Source of the DNA: Mucilaginibacter saanensis
GTDB lineage: Bacteria; Bacteroidota; Bacteroidia; Sphingobacteriales; Sphingobacteriaceae
DNA length: 64,000 nucleotides
NCBI RefSeq assembly: GCF_014200575.1
Contig: NZ_JACHBZ010000017.1
Span: 1-64,000, forward strand
Direction: 5' to 3'
Made by a program: the position numbers and the translations under genes. The notes beneath the pieces were generated by a model. It saw only the letters and a program-made list of their open reading frames with translations. It was not told the origin of the DNA and did not search any database. Position 1 is the stretch's first letter. Each line of letters opens with the position of its first letter. This document shows, in pieces, positions 1-8,846 of this stretch.

Positions 1-90
1 GGGCTTGGACATCAGTTTTAAAACCTAAATCCTTCATTTTATGTCCTAATACAGTCTTTTAATAACAACAAAAAACTTTACCGGACAACA

Positions 91-172
91 GTGAACTTGT
101 TTCGGCACCCCACGCGCAAAGTGTGAAGCAAGGTTGACTGCATATCCAGAGAGGCCCTGAAACAAGTTCAGG
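91..172. repeat. REP-like inverted repeat in intergenic DNA
   Basis: GAACTTGTTTC at 93-103 is the reverse complement of GAAACAAGTTC at 159-169. The right copy also folds locally: CCTGAA (156-161), loop ACAAG, TTCAGG (167-172). No coding region crosses it. Short dyads of this kind commonly recur between genes in Sphingobacteriaceae, but only one copy pair is visible here, so dispersal is inferred. Bases 1-90 show no gene. Confidence 0.45.
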
Positions 173-214
173 ATGACGGGAAACTTTAAAGCGACCCCAG
201 GGAAAGAAAATCTA

Positions 215-254
215 TTAAACAGAAAAAGCCGCTAAAGCGGCTTTTTCTGTTTAA
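215..254 (-). terminator. Intrinsic terminator of the ileS-dksA-lspA operon
   Basis: A perfect 18-bp stem (215-232 with 237-254) around the loop TAAA, with A/T runs at both outer ends. It lies 17 bases downstream of the lspA stop on the minus strand. The symmetry would let it work in both directions. Confidence 0.8.
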
Positions 255-271
255 TATCTATCAGAGCAGAT

Positions 272-877
272 TTACTCCTCAACCATTTCACTGTTGGGGC
301 TGCTTACTTCGGCAACTTCATGTTTAAAGTAATGCTTCTGGAATATCAGTATCATAATTACTCCCACACATATAGCCGAGTCGGCAAGATTAAACACCGG
401 TCTGAAAAACTCAAACGGTTCATTTGCCCATAACGGGAACCATGCAGGGTAAGTGCCTCTGAACAACGGGAAATAAAACATATCAACTACACGACCATGA
501 AACAGGGGTGCATAGTGATACATGATACCATAAAAGGTAGAGTCAATAATATTACCCACTGCGCCAGCTAAAATAAGCGCTACGTTCATGATAAGCCCGC
601 GGTGGTATTTATGCTTTATTAAATAAATAAGGCAGTAAACAATACCACATACCGCAAAAATACGGAACAGGGTTAAAGCAAGCTTACCGGCATCACCGCC
701 CCACTCCATACCAAAGGCCATACCGTTATTTTCGGTATAGTGCAACATACCACGACTGCCCAAAAAGCGAATTTCTTCGCCCATGAACATGTGCGCCCTA
801 ACCCAGGTCTTGATAATCTGGTCGGCAAGAATAATAAATATAGCAGTTAAAAAAGGTTTGGTATAAGCAGCCTTCAT
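272..877 (-). CDS. lspA: Lipoprotein signal peptidase (signal peptidase II)
   Basis: Inner-membrane aspartyl protease that removes the signal peptide from diacylglyceryl-modified prolipoproteins. The 201-aa product has the family's hydrophobic segments and both catalytic aspartates: D112 in GNIID and D166 in FNLAD. It is longer than the roughly 165 aa typical of proteobacteria, mainly through an insert between the two aspartates and a polar C-terminal tail. The start codon directly follows the stop of the dksA-like gene (0-base gap), so it is translated from the ileS operon message. Several lipobox proteins in this window would be its substrates. The identity is firm. Confidence 0.95.
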   Translation of the reverse strand: MKAAYTKPFLTAIFIILADQIIKTWVRAHMFMGEEIRFLGSRGMLHYTENNGMAFGMEWGGDAGKLALTLFRIFAVCGIVYCLIYLIKHKYHRGLIMNVALILAGAVGNIIDSTFYGIMYHYAPLFHGRVVDMFYFPLFRGTYPAWFPLWANEPFEFFRPVFNLADSAICVGVIMILIFQKHYFKHEVAEVSSPNSEMVEE

Positions 878-1261
878 TTATTGCTTTAATTTAGCTTCCA
901 TTGTAAGGGTAGTATGCGGCACGGCACGCAAACGCTCCTTAGGTATCAACTTACCGGTTTCGCGGCAAATACCATAAGTTTTGTTTTCAATACGTACCAG
1001 GGCAGCTTCCAGCTGGTCAATAAATTTTTTCTGACGGGCAGCTAACTGATTAATTTGTTCTTTTTCCAGTGTTGCAGACCCATCTTCAAGGGTTTTATAA
1101 GTACCGGCTGTGTCATCTGTTCCGTTAGCATTTGGCGAACTTAACGAAGTTGCCAAGGCGTTTAACTCCTCTTTAGCAGAACGCAGTTTATCAAGAATAA
1201 GAGTTTTAAACTCTTGCAGGTCCGATTCAGAATATCTGGTTTTTTCGTTTTCTACTTTCAT
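878..1261 (-). CDS. TraR/DksA-family protein with degenerate zinc finger
   Basis: 127-aa DksA/TraR-like protein: a charged N-terminal coiled-coil region (about 10-90), then the C-terminal signature YGICRETGKLIPKERL (about 96-111). Classical DksA binds RNA polymerase in the secondary channel and carries four zinc-ligating cysteines. Here only C99 remains, so zinc binding is doubtful; cysteine-poor members are known in the family. It lies between ileS and lspA with zero-base gaps on both sides, an arrangement that favours coupled translation. The role in transcription is inferred from family membership and no target can be read from the sequence. Confidence 0.85.
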   Translation of the reverse strand: MKVENEKTRYSESDLQEFKTLILDKLRSAKEELNALATSLSSPNANGTDDTAGTYKTLEDGSATLEKEQINQLAARQKKFIDQLEAALVRIENKTYGICRETGKLIPKERLRAVPHTTLTMEAKLKQ

Positions 1262-4200
1262 TTATACTTTACTAATAACAATAAGAATTTCATTTCCATC
1301 AATCTCTACTTTATCACCCTCATTTACTTGAGCGTCAAGCACTATGCTCTCGGCTAAAATTTCGGCGCAAATATAGGATAAATTATTTTTTACCGCTTCG
1401 TTAATATAGGCATGGTCGCTAATGCGAACATTTATCCTGTCAGTAACTTCAAACCCTTTCGCCTTACGCAGATTCTGGATGCGGTTTATCAACTCACGCG
1501 CAATACCCTCTTCTCTCAATTCGTTGGTAATGGTAACATCCAAAGCCACCGTTAGTTTTCCTAAATTTGCAACTTGCCATCCAGGCACGTCTTCGGCTAT
1601 AATTTCAACATCGGCAATCAATATCTGATACTTATTATCCAATACTGGGATGCTTCCGTTAGCGTCAAGTTCGGCTATATCTTCTTGTGTGAAATTATTG
1701 ATAGCTTCTGCTACGGCCTTCATATCCTTACCTACTTTTTGGCCAAGGGCCTTAAAGTTTGGCTTTATCTTCTTTTTAATAAAGCCTGCGGTGTCGGTAA
1801 TGTACTCAATATCTTTAATGTTTGTTTCAGATAATATTAATTCTTTTACCTGCTCCACGTGCAGCTTAAATCCTTTATCCAATATAGGCAATAATATCTT
1901 GCTAAGTGGCCGGCGTACCGGAATTTCGATCTTTTTACGTAATGACAACACTAATGACGATACATCCTGTGCCAGTTGCATACGCTCTTCCAGGTCAGCA
2001 TCAACCAGCTCATCATGATAGGTTGGGAAATAAGCCAGGTGAACCGATTCAAATTCCTCTTTACCGGTAACAGCATTCAGATCTTTGTATAGTCTGTCGG
2101 CAAAAAACGGCGCAATAGGCGACATTAATTTGGCAATAGTTACCAAACAAGTATAAAGTGTTTGGTAGGCCGATAGCTTATCCTCAGAGTTATCTGATCT
2201 CCAGAAACGGCGGCGGCTTAAGCGGATATACCAGTTACTAAAATGCGCATCAACAAACTCCTGTATGGCACGGGCAGCCTTGGTTGGCTCATAATCAGCA
2301 TAAAAACCATCAACTTCGCGGCTCAGCGTATTTAGCAGCGATATAACCCAACGGTCAATTTCCGGGCGTTGTGCCAGGGCTATTTCAGGCTCGCTGTATT
2401 TAAACTGATCAATATTGGCATACAGCACAAAGAACGAGTAGGAGTTGTACAGGGTACCAAAAAACTTACGCCTAACTTCATCAATGCCTTCCTCGTTAAA
2501 CTTCAGGTTATCCCAGGGCGATGCATTACTGATCATGTACCAGCGGGCAGCATCGGCGCCATATTGCTCAATGGTGGCAAAGGGGTCAACAGCGTTGCCC
2601 AAACGTTTTGACATTTTGTTGCCGTTTTTATCCAGCACCAAACCATTTGAAACCACGTTTTTAAATGCAATACCTTTATTGCCAACCTCTGTGTTAACTG
2701 CCTTTATTTCATCACTGCACTCGCTCAGCATCACTGCAATGGCATGCAGGGTAAAAAACCAGCCACGGGTTTGATCCACACCTTCGGCAATAAAATCTGC
2801 CGGGTAGGCGGCGGCAAATTCCTCTTTGTTTTCAAAAGGGAAATGCCATTGTGCATAAGGCATAGCGCCTGAGTCAAACCAAACATCAATCAGGTCGGGT
2901 TCACGGAACATTTTGTTACCAGCCTCTGAGGTTAATATCACATCATCCACATAAGGGCGGTGCATATCTTCCAGCTTAAAGCCTGAAGGCATAAAACCGG
3001 CGGCAATTGATCTTTCTATCTCTGCATTCAACTCAGCAATAGAGCCTATACATTTTTCTTCAGATCCATTTTCTTCGCGCCAGATAGGCAGCGGTGTACC
3101 CCAATAGCGCGAACGCGATAGGTTCCAGTCAACCAGGTTCTCCAGCCAGTTACCAAAACGGCCCGTACCGGTTGATTCCGGTTTCCAGTTGATGGTTTTG
3201 TTAAGTTCCACCATTTTATCCTTTACGGCGGTGGTACGTACAAACCAGCTATCAAGCGGGTAATATAATATCGGCTCGTCTGAACGCCATGAGTGCGGGT
3301 AGCTGTGCTCATATTTTTTAACGTCAAACGCCTTGTTGTCTTCTTTAAGTTTGATAGAGATCAGTACATCTGTTGGTTTAAAACCAGGTTCGGCACGTTC
3401 CGCATCACTGTAGTATTCTTCTTTAACATAACGACCGGCAAAATCGGTCACTTCATCAACAAAACGACCTTGTTTGTTAACCAAGGGTACATCCTTGCCG
3501 TTTTCGTCCTTTACCATTACCGATGGCACGTTGTTTTCTTTACAGGCTCTAAAGTCATCCGCACCAAAAACAGATGCGGTGTGTACTATACCCGTACCAT
3601 CCTCAGTAGTTACAAAATCAGCCGGGATCACACGGAATGCATTTGCTTCCAGATCCTCATTGCTTACATAAGGCAACAATTGGTGGTATCGCAGGCCAAT
3701 CAGCTCAACGCCTTTAAACGCTGCCCTTACTTCCCAAGGTATCACCTTATCGCCGCCTTTATAATCCTGGAACGATGCGTTCTCGCCCTCGGCCTTAAAG
3801 TATTTACCTACCAATGCTTTGGCAAGCACTACGCTAACCGGCTCATAGGTATAAGGGTTAAAGGTGCGTAGTTTTACATAATCAATATTTTCGCCGATGG
3901 CCAGCGCGCAGTTTGCGGGCAGTGTCCATGGGGTGGTTGTCCAGGCTAATATGGCGGTATCCTCGTTTACATCTTCAAACAAAACAGGGATCAGCGGATG
4001 CTGCTGGTCGTTCTTTAAATGAAACTGCGCCACAATAGAGGTATCCTTCACCATTTTGTAAGTACCGGGCTGGTTAAGCTCATGTGAGCTTAGGCCAGTA
4101 CCTGACTTTGGCGAATAAGGCTGCACGGTGTAACCTTTGTACAACAGGTCTTTATTGTAAAATTGCTTCAGTATCCACCAAAGGCTTTCAATGTATTCGT

Positions 4201-4654
4201 TTTTATAGGTTATGTACGGATCAGTAAGATCAACCCAGTAACCCATTTTTTCGGTCAGGTCGTTCCACACATCGGTATAGCGCATTACCTCCTTGCGGCA
4301 GGCATCGTTATATTCCTTAACGCTGATTTTTTTGCCAATATCATCCTTGGTTATTCCTAAAGCTTTTTCAACAGCCAGCTCAATAGGCAAGCCATGAGTA
4401 TCCCAGCCGCCTTTGCGTTTAACCTGGAAGCCTTTTAATGTTTTATAACGGCAAAAAATATCCTTTATGGAGCGCGCCATTACGTGGTGAATACCGGGCA
4501 TACCATTGGCACTCGGCGGCCCCTCGTAAAATGTATACGGGTTACTTGCCGGACGGTTGCTGATACTTTTTTCAAATATGTTGTTCTGCTGCCAAAACTC
4601 CAGTATCTCTTTGCCTGTTTGCGATAGGTTTAACTGCTTATATTCCTTGTACAT
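1262..4654 (-). CDS. ileS: Isoleucyl-tRNA synthetase
   Basis: Class I aminoacyl-tRNA synthetase that charges tRNA-Ile. The 1130-aa protein has the HIGH-type motif GIHH at residues 54-57, the central editing (CP1) domain, a KMSKR loop near residues 680-684 and an anticodon-binding C-terminal part. The length and the C-terminal extension match the long eukaryote-like IleS clade, common in Bacteroidota and often associated with mupirocin resistance (family knowledge; not tested). First gene of an operon with the dksA-like gene and lspA. A TAnnTTTG element lies upstream at 4693-4686. Confidence 0.97.
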   Translation of the reverse strand: MYKEYKQLNLSQTGKEILEFWQQNNIFEKSISNRPASNPYTFYEGPPSANGMPGIHHVMARSIKDIFCRYKTLKGFQVKRKGGWDTHGLPIELAVEKALGITKDDIGKKISVKEYNDACRKEVMRYTDVWNDLTEKMGYWVDLTDPYITYKNEYIESLWWILKQFYNKDLLYKGYTVQPYSPKSGTGLSSHELNQPGTYKMVKDTSIVAQFHLKNDQQHPLIPVLFEDVNEDTAILAWTTTPWTLPANCALAIGENIDYVKLRTFNPYTYEPVSVVLAKALVGKYFKAEGENASFQDYKGGDKVIPWEVRAAFKGVELIGLRYHQLLPYVSNEDLEANAFRVIPADFVTTEDGTGIVHTASVFGADDFRACKENNVPSVMVKDENGKDVPLVNKQGRFVDEVTDFAGRYVKEEYYSDAERAEPGFKPTDVLISIKLKEDNKAFDVKKYEHSYPHSWRSDEPILYYPLDSWFVRTTAVKDKMVELNKTINWKPESTGTGRFGNWLENLVDWNLSRSRYWGTPLPIWREENGSEEKCIGSIAELNAEIERSIAAGFMPSGFKLEDMHRPYVDDVILTSEAGNKMFREPDLIDVWFDSGAMPYAQWHFPFENKEEFAAAYPADFIAEGVDQTRGWFFTLHAIAVMLSECSDEIKAVNTEVGNKGIAFKNVVSNGLVLDKNGNKMSKRLGNAVDPFATIEQYGADAARWYMISNASPWDNLKFNEEGIDEVRRKFFGTLYNSYSFFVLYANIDQFKYSEPEIALAQRPEIDRWVISLLNTLSREVDGFYADYEPTKAARAIQEFVDAHFSNWYIRLSRRRFWRSDNSEDKLSAYQTLYTCLVTIAKLMSPIAPFFADRLYKDLNAVTGKEEFESVHLAYFPTYHDELVDADLEERMQLAQDVSSLVLSLRKKIEIPVRRPLSKILLPILDKGFKLHVEQVKELILSETNIKDIEYITDTAGFIKKKIKPNFKALGQKVGKDMKAVAEAINNFTQEDIAELDANGSIPVLDNKYQILIADVEIIAEDVPGWQVANLGKLTVALDVTITNELREEGIARELINRIQNLRKAKGFEVTDRINVRISDHAYINEAVKNNLSYICAEILAESIVLDAQVNEGDKVEIDGNEILIVISKV

Positions 4655-4685
4655 CTATATAGTTCACCTCAATTTTTAGAGGTTG

Positions 4686-4693
4686 CAAAAATA
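4686..4693 (-). promoter_or_regulatory. Promoter -7 element for ileS operon
   Basis: TATTTTTG on the minus strand matches the Bacteroidota -7 consensus TAnnTTTG and lies 31 bases before the ileS start. No clear -33 TTG was found at the expected distance, so the call rests on the -7 element and its position. Confidence 0.5.
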
Positions 4694-4727
4694 CGGAATT
4701 TATAAATGATTTTTTTAATTTAGAGGA

Positions 4728-4931
4728 GTGAAAAATAAAGTAAAGCGTACGGTATTAATGTTATTGGTTGCTGTAATACTATTTTCGGCCGCCATGGCCA
4801 TACCTGCATTACATAATTCAAAATGGAAAGACATTGTACAAGGCGCCGCATTGGGCTTAACAATTGCCGGCATCATCAGTGTAATTACCCTGATCATTGA
4901 TTATTTAAGAGAGAGCAAAAGAGGGGCGTAG
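4728..4931 (+). CDS. Small two-helix membrane protein
   Basis: 67-aa protein of unknown function, divergent from ileS. It has two hydrophobic helices (about 7-28 and 38-58), a basic N-terminus and a basic C-terminal tail (RESKRG), suggesting an inner-membrane hairpin. The start is GTG, directly preceded by AGGA; a near-consensus element TAATTTAG lies at 4716-4723, only four bases upstream, so the transcript may be leaderless or nearly so. Small hydrophobic frames can be spurious, but the clean start context and divergent location support a gene. Confidence 0.65.
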   Translation: MKNKVKRTVLMLLVAVILFSAAMAIPALHNSKWKDIVQGAALGLTIAGIISVITLIIDYLRESKRGA

Positions 4932-5024
4932 GGCGTTTATATAACTCCGGCAATATGTTGGTGGTGACAGTACCTTGTCAGTAAAGCACAAAACACAAAC
5001 TACTGATTATCAAACATTCATGGC

Positions 5025-5042
5025 GTTCACGGCGGCGTGAAC
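5025..5042. repeat. Short hairpin in intergenic DNA
   Basis: GTTCACG (5025-5031), loop GCGG, CGTGAAC (5036-5042). It lies in the gene-free 4932-5135 interval, between a plus-strand and a minus-strand stop codon. There is no T-tract, so it is not a canonical terminator. Confidence 0.35.
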
Positions 5043-5135
5043 GTGAACACTATAAGGTTTCCCTGCGGTCAGGAGATAATTTTTGCTATCGCTGTGCCAG
5101 TGCTGTCGCAGTCCCTCACCGATTCAACAAATAGT

Positions 5136-5912
5136 CTAAAATATACTCCGGTTGGCTCCGCCGTCAATCTGTATGGTTGTACCGCTGATGTAAGCGGCCT
5201 GCTCAGATGCCAGGAAAGCAACCAGGGCCGCCAGCTCTTCGGGTTTACCTATACGGCCAAGCGGAATACTTTTTGCTTTTTCCTGTAGTGCCTGTTCAGG
5301 ATCAGCATCCTTTGGCAGGGTATGTTTTATTCTGTCGGTAAGAATAAGGCCCGGAGCCACATTGTTTACCGTGATATTGTAAGGACCAAATTCATCGGCC
5401 ATTAATTTGGCCATACCTACCACGCCCATGCGCATACTGGTTGACAGTACCGAATTACCCAGTACCGCCTTTACTGAACCACTGATGATATTGATAATAC
5501 GGCCGCTGCCTGTTTTTTGCATGTGAGGCAATACCAGCCTGCTTAAACGGGCAAAACTGAGCAGGTTAAGCTCAAAGGCTTTTTGCCACTGCTCATCATC
5601 AAAATGTTCAAACTTATCAAATGGCGGACCTCCGGCATTGTTCAATAAAATATCTATGCGCCCGTAAGCAACCGCCGCTTTTGCTATAAATGCTTCAATC
5701 TCGTCGGCTTTGGATACATCAACGCCAATAGCAATCACCTCGTTGCCGGTAAGCTGTTTTATCTCGCTGGCTGTTTTGCTTAACTCCACCTCATCGCGCG
5801 AGCCAATGATTACCCTGGCACCTTCGGCAGCCAATGCTGTAGCTATTGCCTTACCTAATCCTTTGCTGGCCGCAAGCACTACGGCTACTTTGTTGTTAAG
5901 TTTAAGATCCAT
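5136..5912 (-). CDS. SDR-family protein with altered catalytic motif
   Basis: 258-aa short-chain dehydrogenase/reductase. The Rossmann cofactor motif is present (AASKGLGKAI, residues 14-23), as are NNAG (91-94), the active-site serine region (S144) and the C-terminal SGTTIQIDGG. The canonical YxxxK is absent: by alignment L156 replaces Tyr and M160 replaces Lys (LSTSMR). This resembles a divergent SDR branch usually annotated as FabG-like, so a standard ketoreductase activity should not be assumed. It appears monocistronic. Its substrate is unknown. Confidence 0.8.
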   Translation of the reverse strand: MDLKLNNKVAVVLAASKGLGKAIATALAAEGARVIIGSRDEVELSKTASEIKQLTGNEVIAIGVDVSKADEIEAFIAKAAVAYGRIDILLNNAGGPPFDKFEHFDDEQWQKAFELNLLSFARLSRLVLPHMQKTGSGRIINIISGSVKAVLGNSVLSTSMRMGVVGMAKLMADEFGPYNITVNNVAPGLILTDRIKHTLPKDADPEQALQEKAKSIPLGRIGKPEELAALVAFLASEQAAYISGTTIQIDGGANRSIF

Positions 5913-5993
5913 AACCTCACCCTGCCCTCCTTTGAAAAAGGGCTCTTTAGTTAAATATTAAAACAAATTTAAGCGGGCTTTAACTAAAGCACG

Positions 5994-8327
5994 CTACTCC
6001 TCAATATCCGGCCCTTTGAGTTTATTACGATCAACACCGCCTTCAAGACTCAGTAAAAACGCAGGCAATAGGGTAAGGTTACTTATCATAGCTACCAATA
6101 ATGTGATAGATAGCAAAATACCCAAAGCTACTGTGCCGCCAAATTTTGATACCGCAAATATGCCAAAGCCAAAAAACAATACGGTGGCTATAAATATCAT
6201 ACTTACCCCGGTTTCACGAATGGTGTCTGATACTATTTGCGATATACTTTTGTTAGTATGGCGCAGCTCATAACGATAACGGGTTATAAAGTAAATGGTT
6301 TGGTCGCTGGATATCCCCATGGCTATACTGAATATCAATATAGTTGACGGCTTTAACGGGATGCCGAAAAAACCCATGATACCGGCTGTAATAATAAGCG
6401 GCACCAGGTTGGGCAGTAAGGAAACAGCAATCATCTTTACACCTCTGAACAATATCCACATTACACCGGCAATGAGTAAAATAGCCCAGGCCAAACTTTC
6501 ATACAGGTTGGTTAACAGGTAATTGGTACCCTTTATAAATATGATGCTGGAACCGGTAAGCTCCACATGAAACTTTTTAGGATTAAAAATAGAATCAATG
6601 CGGGGTTGCAGTTCGGCCAGTACCGTATTCATTTTTTTTGATCCTGCATCTATCATCTCAAATGTTACGCGGGTTACCTGGTGGGTACTGTCCAAATAGC
6701 TATTAAGCGCGCCGGAGCTTTTGCCGGAATTACCTGCATAGTTGAGTATAAAGTTTTGCTCCAGTCCATCTGGCAAACGATAATAATCGGGATTGCCGCC
6801 GTAAAAAGCCTGCGTTGAGAATTTCAACACCTGAATTAAAGAAATAGAGCGACTAAACTCCGGATAGGATGAAATAAGTGTTTCCAGTTTTTCAACTTTA
6901 CGGATAACAGCCTGATTCATGACCCCATTTTTACGCCTGGTATCAATGCTTACCTCCAGCGGCAGAACCCCGTTAAAGTTCGACTCAAAAAATTTCAGAT
7001 CCTCCAGGGTATTGTTATGCTGCGGCAGGTCATCAACCACATAGCCGTTAATATTAATGCGAAATATACCAATTATCGAAATAACGATCAGTATTAGTGT
7101 AGCAATGTAAATACTTTTGCGTTTATAATGCACCAGATTGTCTACATTAACAAGCAACGCCTTCATCAATTTACTATCCTTGATACCGGTTTGTTTTGCT
7201 TTAGGCGCAGGTAAATAACTAAATACTATAGGCACCAGTATCAGGCTTAAGGCAAACGTTGCCAATATGCTTAACGATGCAACCAAACCAAACTGGGTCA
7301 ATAACTCGCTATTGGTAAAGCAAAGCACGCCAAAACCTATGGCGGTAGTAATATTTGCTATAAAAGTAGTTATCCCCGCTTTTTCAAGGGCTATTTCCAA
7401 AGCTTCCATTTTATTGCCCGATAGCTCAAACTCATGATAATATTTATTCAGGATAAAAATGGTATTCGGAATACCGATAACCACTACCAACGGCGGAATG
7501 ATACCCGTTAAAATGGTCATTTCGTAATGCATCAGAACCAGCGTACCCAAGCTCCATACCACACCCAGCACCACAATAAGCACCGGAAATACAACTGGAA
7601 AAAACGACCTGAAAAAGAGCGCCAATATCAGCGCCGTGATCAATATTGACAGACCCAAAAACATCGAGAACTCATGCGCAACCAAATCGCCCACAACTGT
7701 ACGTATCAATGGCAGCCCCGAGTAATGTACCTTGATGCCGTGCTTCTTTTCAAACTGCTGGCCCAACTGATCTATCTTTTTAATAATAGGTACCCGCAGT
7801 GGTGTATTGATTATTTTATCATCAAAAGTAATGGCCATTAAGGTAGACTTTCTGTCGTTACTTAATACCAGCCCCTTATAAAACGGTAAATTTAACAGCT
7901 GTTTTTTTACGCTATCAACCGCCTGTGCCGATGGCAGCACGCCGGTAACCAACGGCTTTATTACAAAGCGGTGCTGCGCAGTATCTTTTTGCAGATTATA
8001 AACGTTGGCCACAGAAACTACCGCCTTAACACCCTTTACCTGCTTTAACTGACTGCCTATCAAATACCAGTCGTTAAATACATCTTTATTAAAAATCTGG
8101 TCTGATTTGATGCCGATCACCATAGATGATGCATCCTGACCAAATGTTTTTTTAAACTGATTGTAACGAATATAAGCCGAATCGGTAACCGGGAGTACCT
8201 TACCTCCATTAAAGGTTATTTTTACCTTTGAAGCTTCGAAACCCATAAAAACACTCAGTGCAATAACGCAAATAAATACTATGAGTCTGTTTTTGAGGAT
8301 AAGAGAAGCAGTATGTTTCCAGAACAT
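5994..8327 (-). CDS. MMPL/RND-superfamily exporter
   Basis: 777-aa inner-membrane transporter built as two similar halves. Each half has one N-terminal transmembrane helix, a large periplasmic domain (about 40-210 and 430-600) and a five-helix bundle. Single-chain proteins of this layout belong to the HAE3/MMPL group (HpnN-like), which move hydrophobic molecules using the proton gradient. No membrane-fusion or outer-membrane partner is adjacent. A near-consensus element TAGTTTAG lies at 8357-8350, 22 bases before the start. The cargo cannot be read from the sequence. Confidence 0.85.
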   Translation of the reverse strand: MFWKHTASLILKNRLIVFICVIALSVFMGFEASKVKITFNGGKVLPVTDSAYIRYNQFKKTFGQDASSMVIGIKSDQIFNKDVFNDWYLIGSQLKQVKGVKAVVSVANVYNLQKDTAQHRFVIKPLVTGVLPSAQAVDSVKKQLLNLPFYKGLVLSNDRKSTLMAITFDDKIINTPLRVPIIKKIDQLGQQFEKKHGIKVHYSGLPLIRTVVGDLVAHEFSMFLGLSILITALILALFFRSFFPVVFPVLIVVLGVVWSLGTLVLMHYEMTILTGIIPPLVVVIGIPNTIFILNKYYHEFELSGNKMEALEIALEKAGITTFIANITTAIGFGVLCFTNSELLTQFGLVASLSILATFALSLILVPIVFSYLPAPKAKQTGIKDSKLMKALLVNVDNLVHYKRKSIYIATLILIVISIIGIFRININGYVVDDLPQHNNTLEDLKFFESNFNGVLPLEVSIDTRRKNGVMNQAVIRKVEKLETLISSYPEFSRSISLIQVLKFSTQAFYGGNPDYYRLPDGLEQNFILNYAGNSGKSSGALNSYLDSTHQVTRVTFEMIDAGSKKMNTVLAELQPRIDSIFNPKKFHVELTGSSIIFIKGTNYLLTNLYESLAWAILLIAGVMWILFRGVKMIAVSLLPNLVPLIITAGIMGFFGIPLKPSTILIFSIAMGISSDQTIYFITRYRYELRHTNKSISQIVSDTIRETGVSMIFIATVLFFGFGIFAVSKFGGTVALGILLSITLLVAMISNLTLLPAFLLSLEGGVDRNKLKGPDIEE

Positions 8328-8466
8328 TATATGTGTTTTAAGGGCGCCGCTAAACTACGAAAATTGATTTACCCACCCGCGATTCATATTTATATTGTGA
8401 CAAAGCTATAACCCCTGGTATAATTTTATTAATTACCCGCAGGTAAATATTAACTTAATAACAACG

Positions 8467-8474
8467 TATTTTTG
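8467..8474 (+). promoter_or_regulatory. Promoter -7 element abutting dgkA start
   Basis: TATTTTTG matches TAnnTTTG and ends three bases before the dgkA ATG at 8478. If used, transcription would begin at or beside the start codon, giving a leaderless message. No clear -33 TTG is visible. Confidence 0.5.
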
Positions 8475-8477
8475 TAC

Positions 8478-8846
8478 ATGAAAAGACTGATACGCAGTTT
8501 TAGCTATGCCTTTAAGGGCATAAAATATGCAACTACTACCCAGGCCAATTTCAGGATACATCTGGTGGCTACCATTATTGCTTTAGCTCTTGGCTTTGCG
8601 TTACATATTTCTGTAGCCGAGTGGCAATGGATCATCCTCAGTATTGCACTAGTACTTATTGCCGAACTTTTTAATACCGCCATTGAAACCCTGACGGACC
8701 TGGTTTCGCCCACCTACAATGTTAAAGCCGGTCATGTGAAAGATGTAAGTGCCGGCGCTGTTGTTATTGCCGCTGTATTTGCATTTATTACCGGTTTAAT
8801 TATTTTTATACCCAGGCTTATTTTACTAATACCACATGCTGCATAA
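8478..8846 (+). CDS. dgkA: Diacylglycerol/undecaprenol kinase (DgkA family)
   Basis: 122-aa membrane kinase with three transmembrane helices (about 28-46, 50-68, 94-115) and the family signature ELFNTAIE (63-70), which includes the catalytic Glu, followed by KDVSAGAV (88-95). It phosphorylates diacylglycerol or, in many bacteria, undecaprenol for lipid-carrier recycling; the substrate cannot be decided from sequence. An in-frame TTG two codons upstream is possible, but the ATG at 8478 gives the standard N-terminus. It overlaps recO by 11 bases, implying translational coupling. Confidence 0.92.
   Translation: MKRLIRSFSYAFKGIKYATTTQANFRIHLVATIIALALGFALHISVAEWQWIILSIALVLIAELFNTAIETLTDLVSPTYNVKAGHVKDVSAGAVVIAAVFAFITGLIIFIPRLILLIPHAA

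Noticed and set aside
3293..3871. 192-codon plus-strand frame inside ileS
   Set aside because: Antisense to conserved ileS sequence, with an eccentric Phe/Tyr/Ile-rich composition; a shadow frame.
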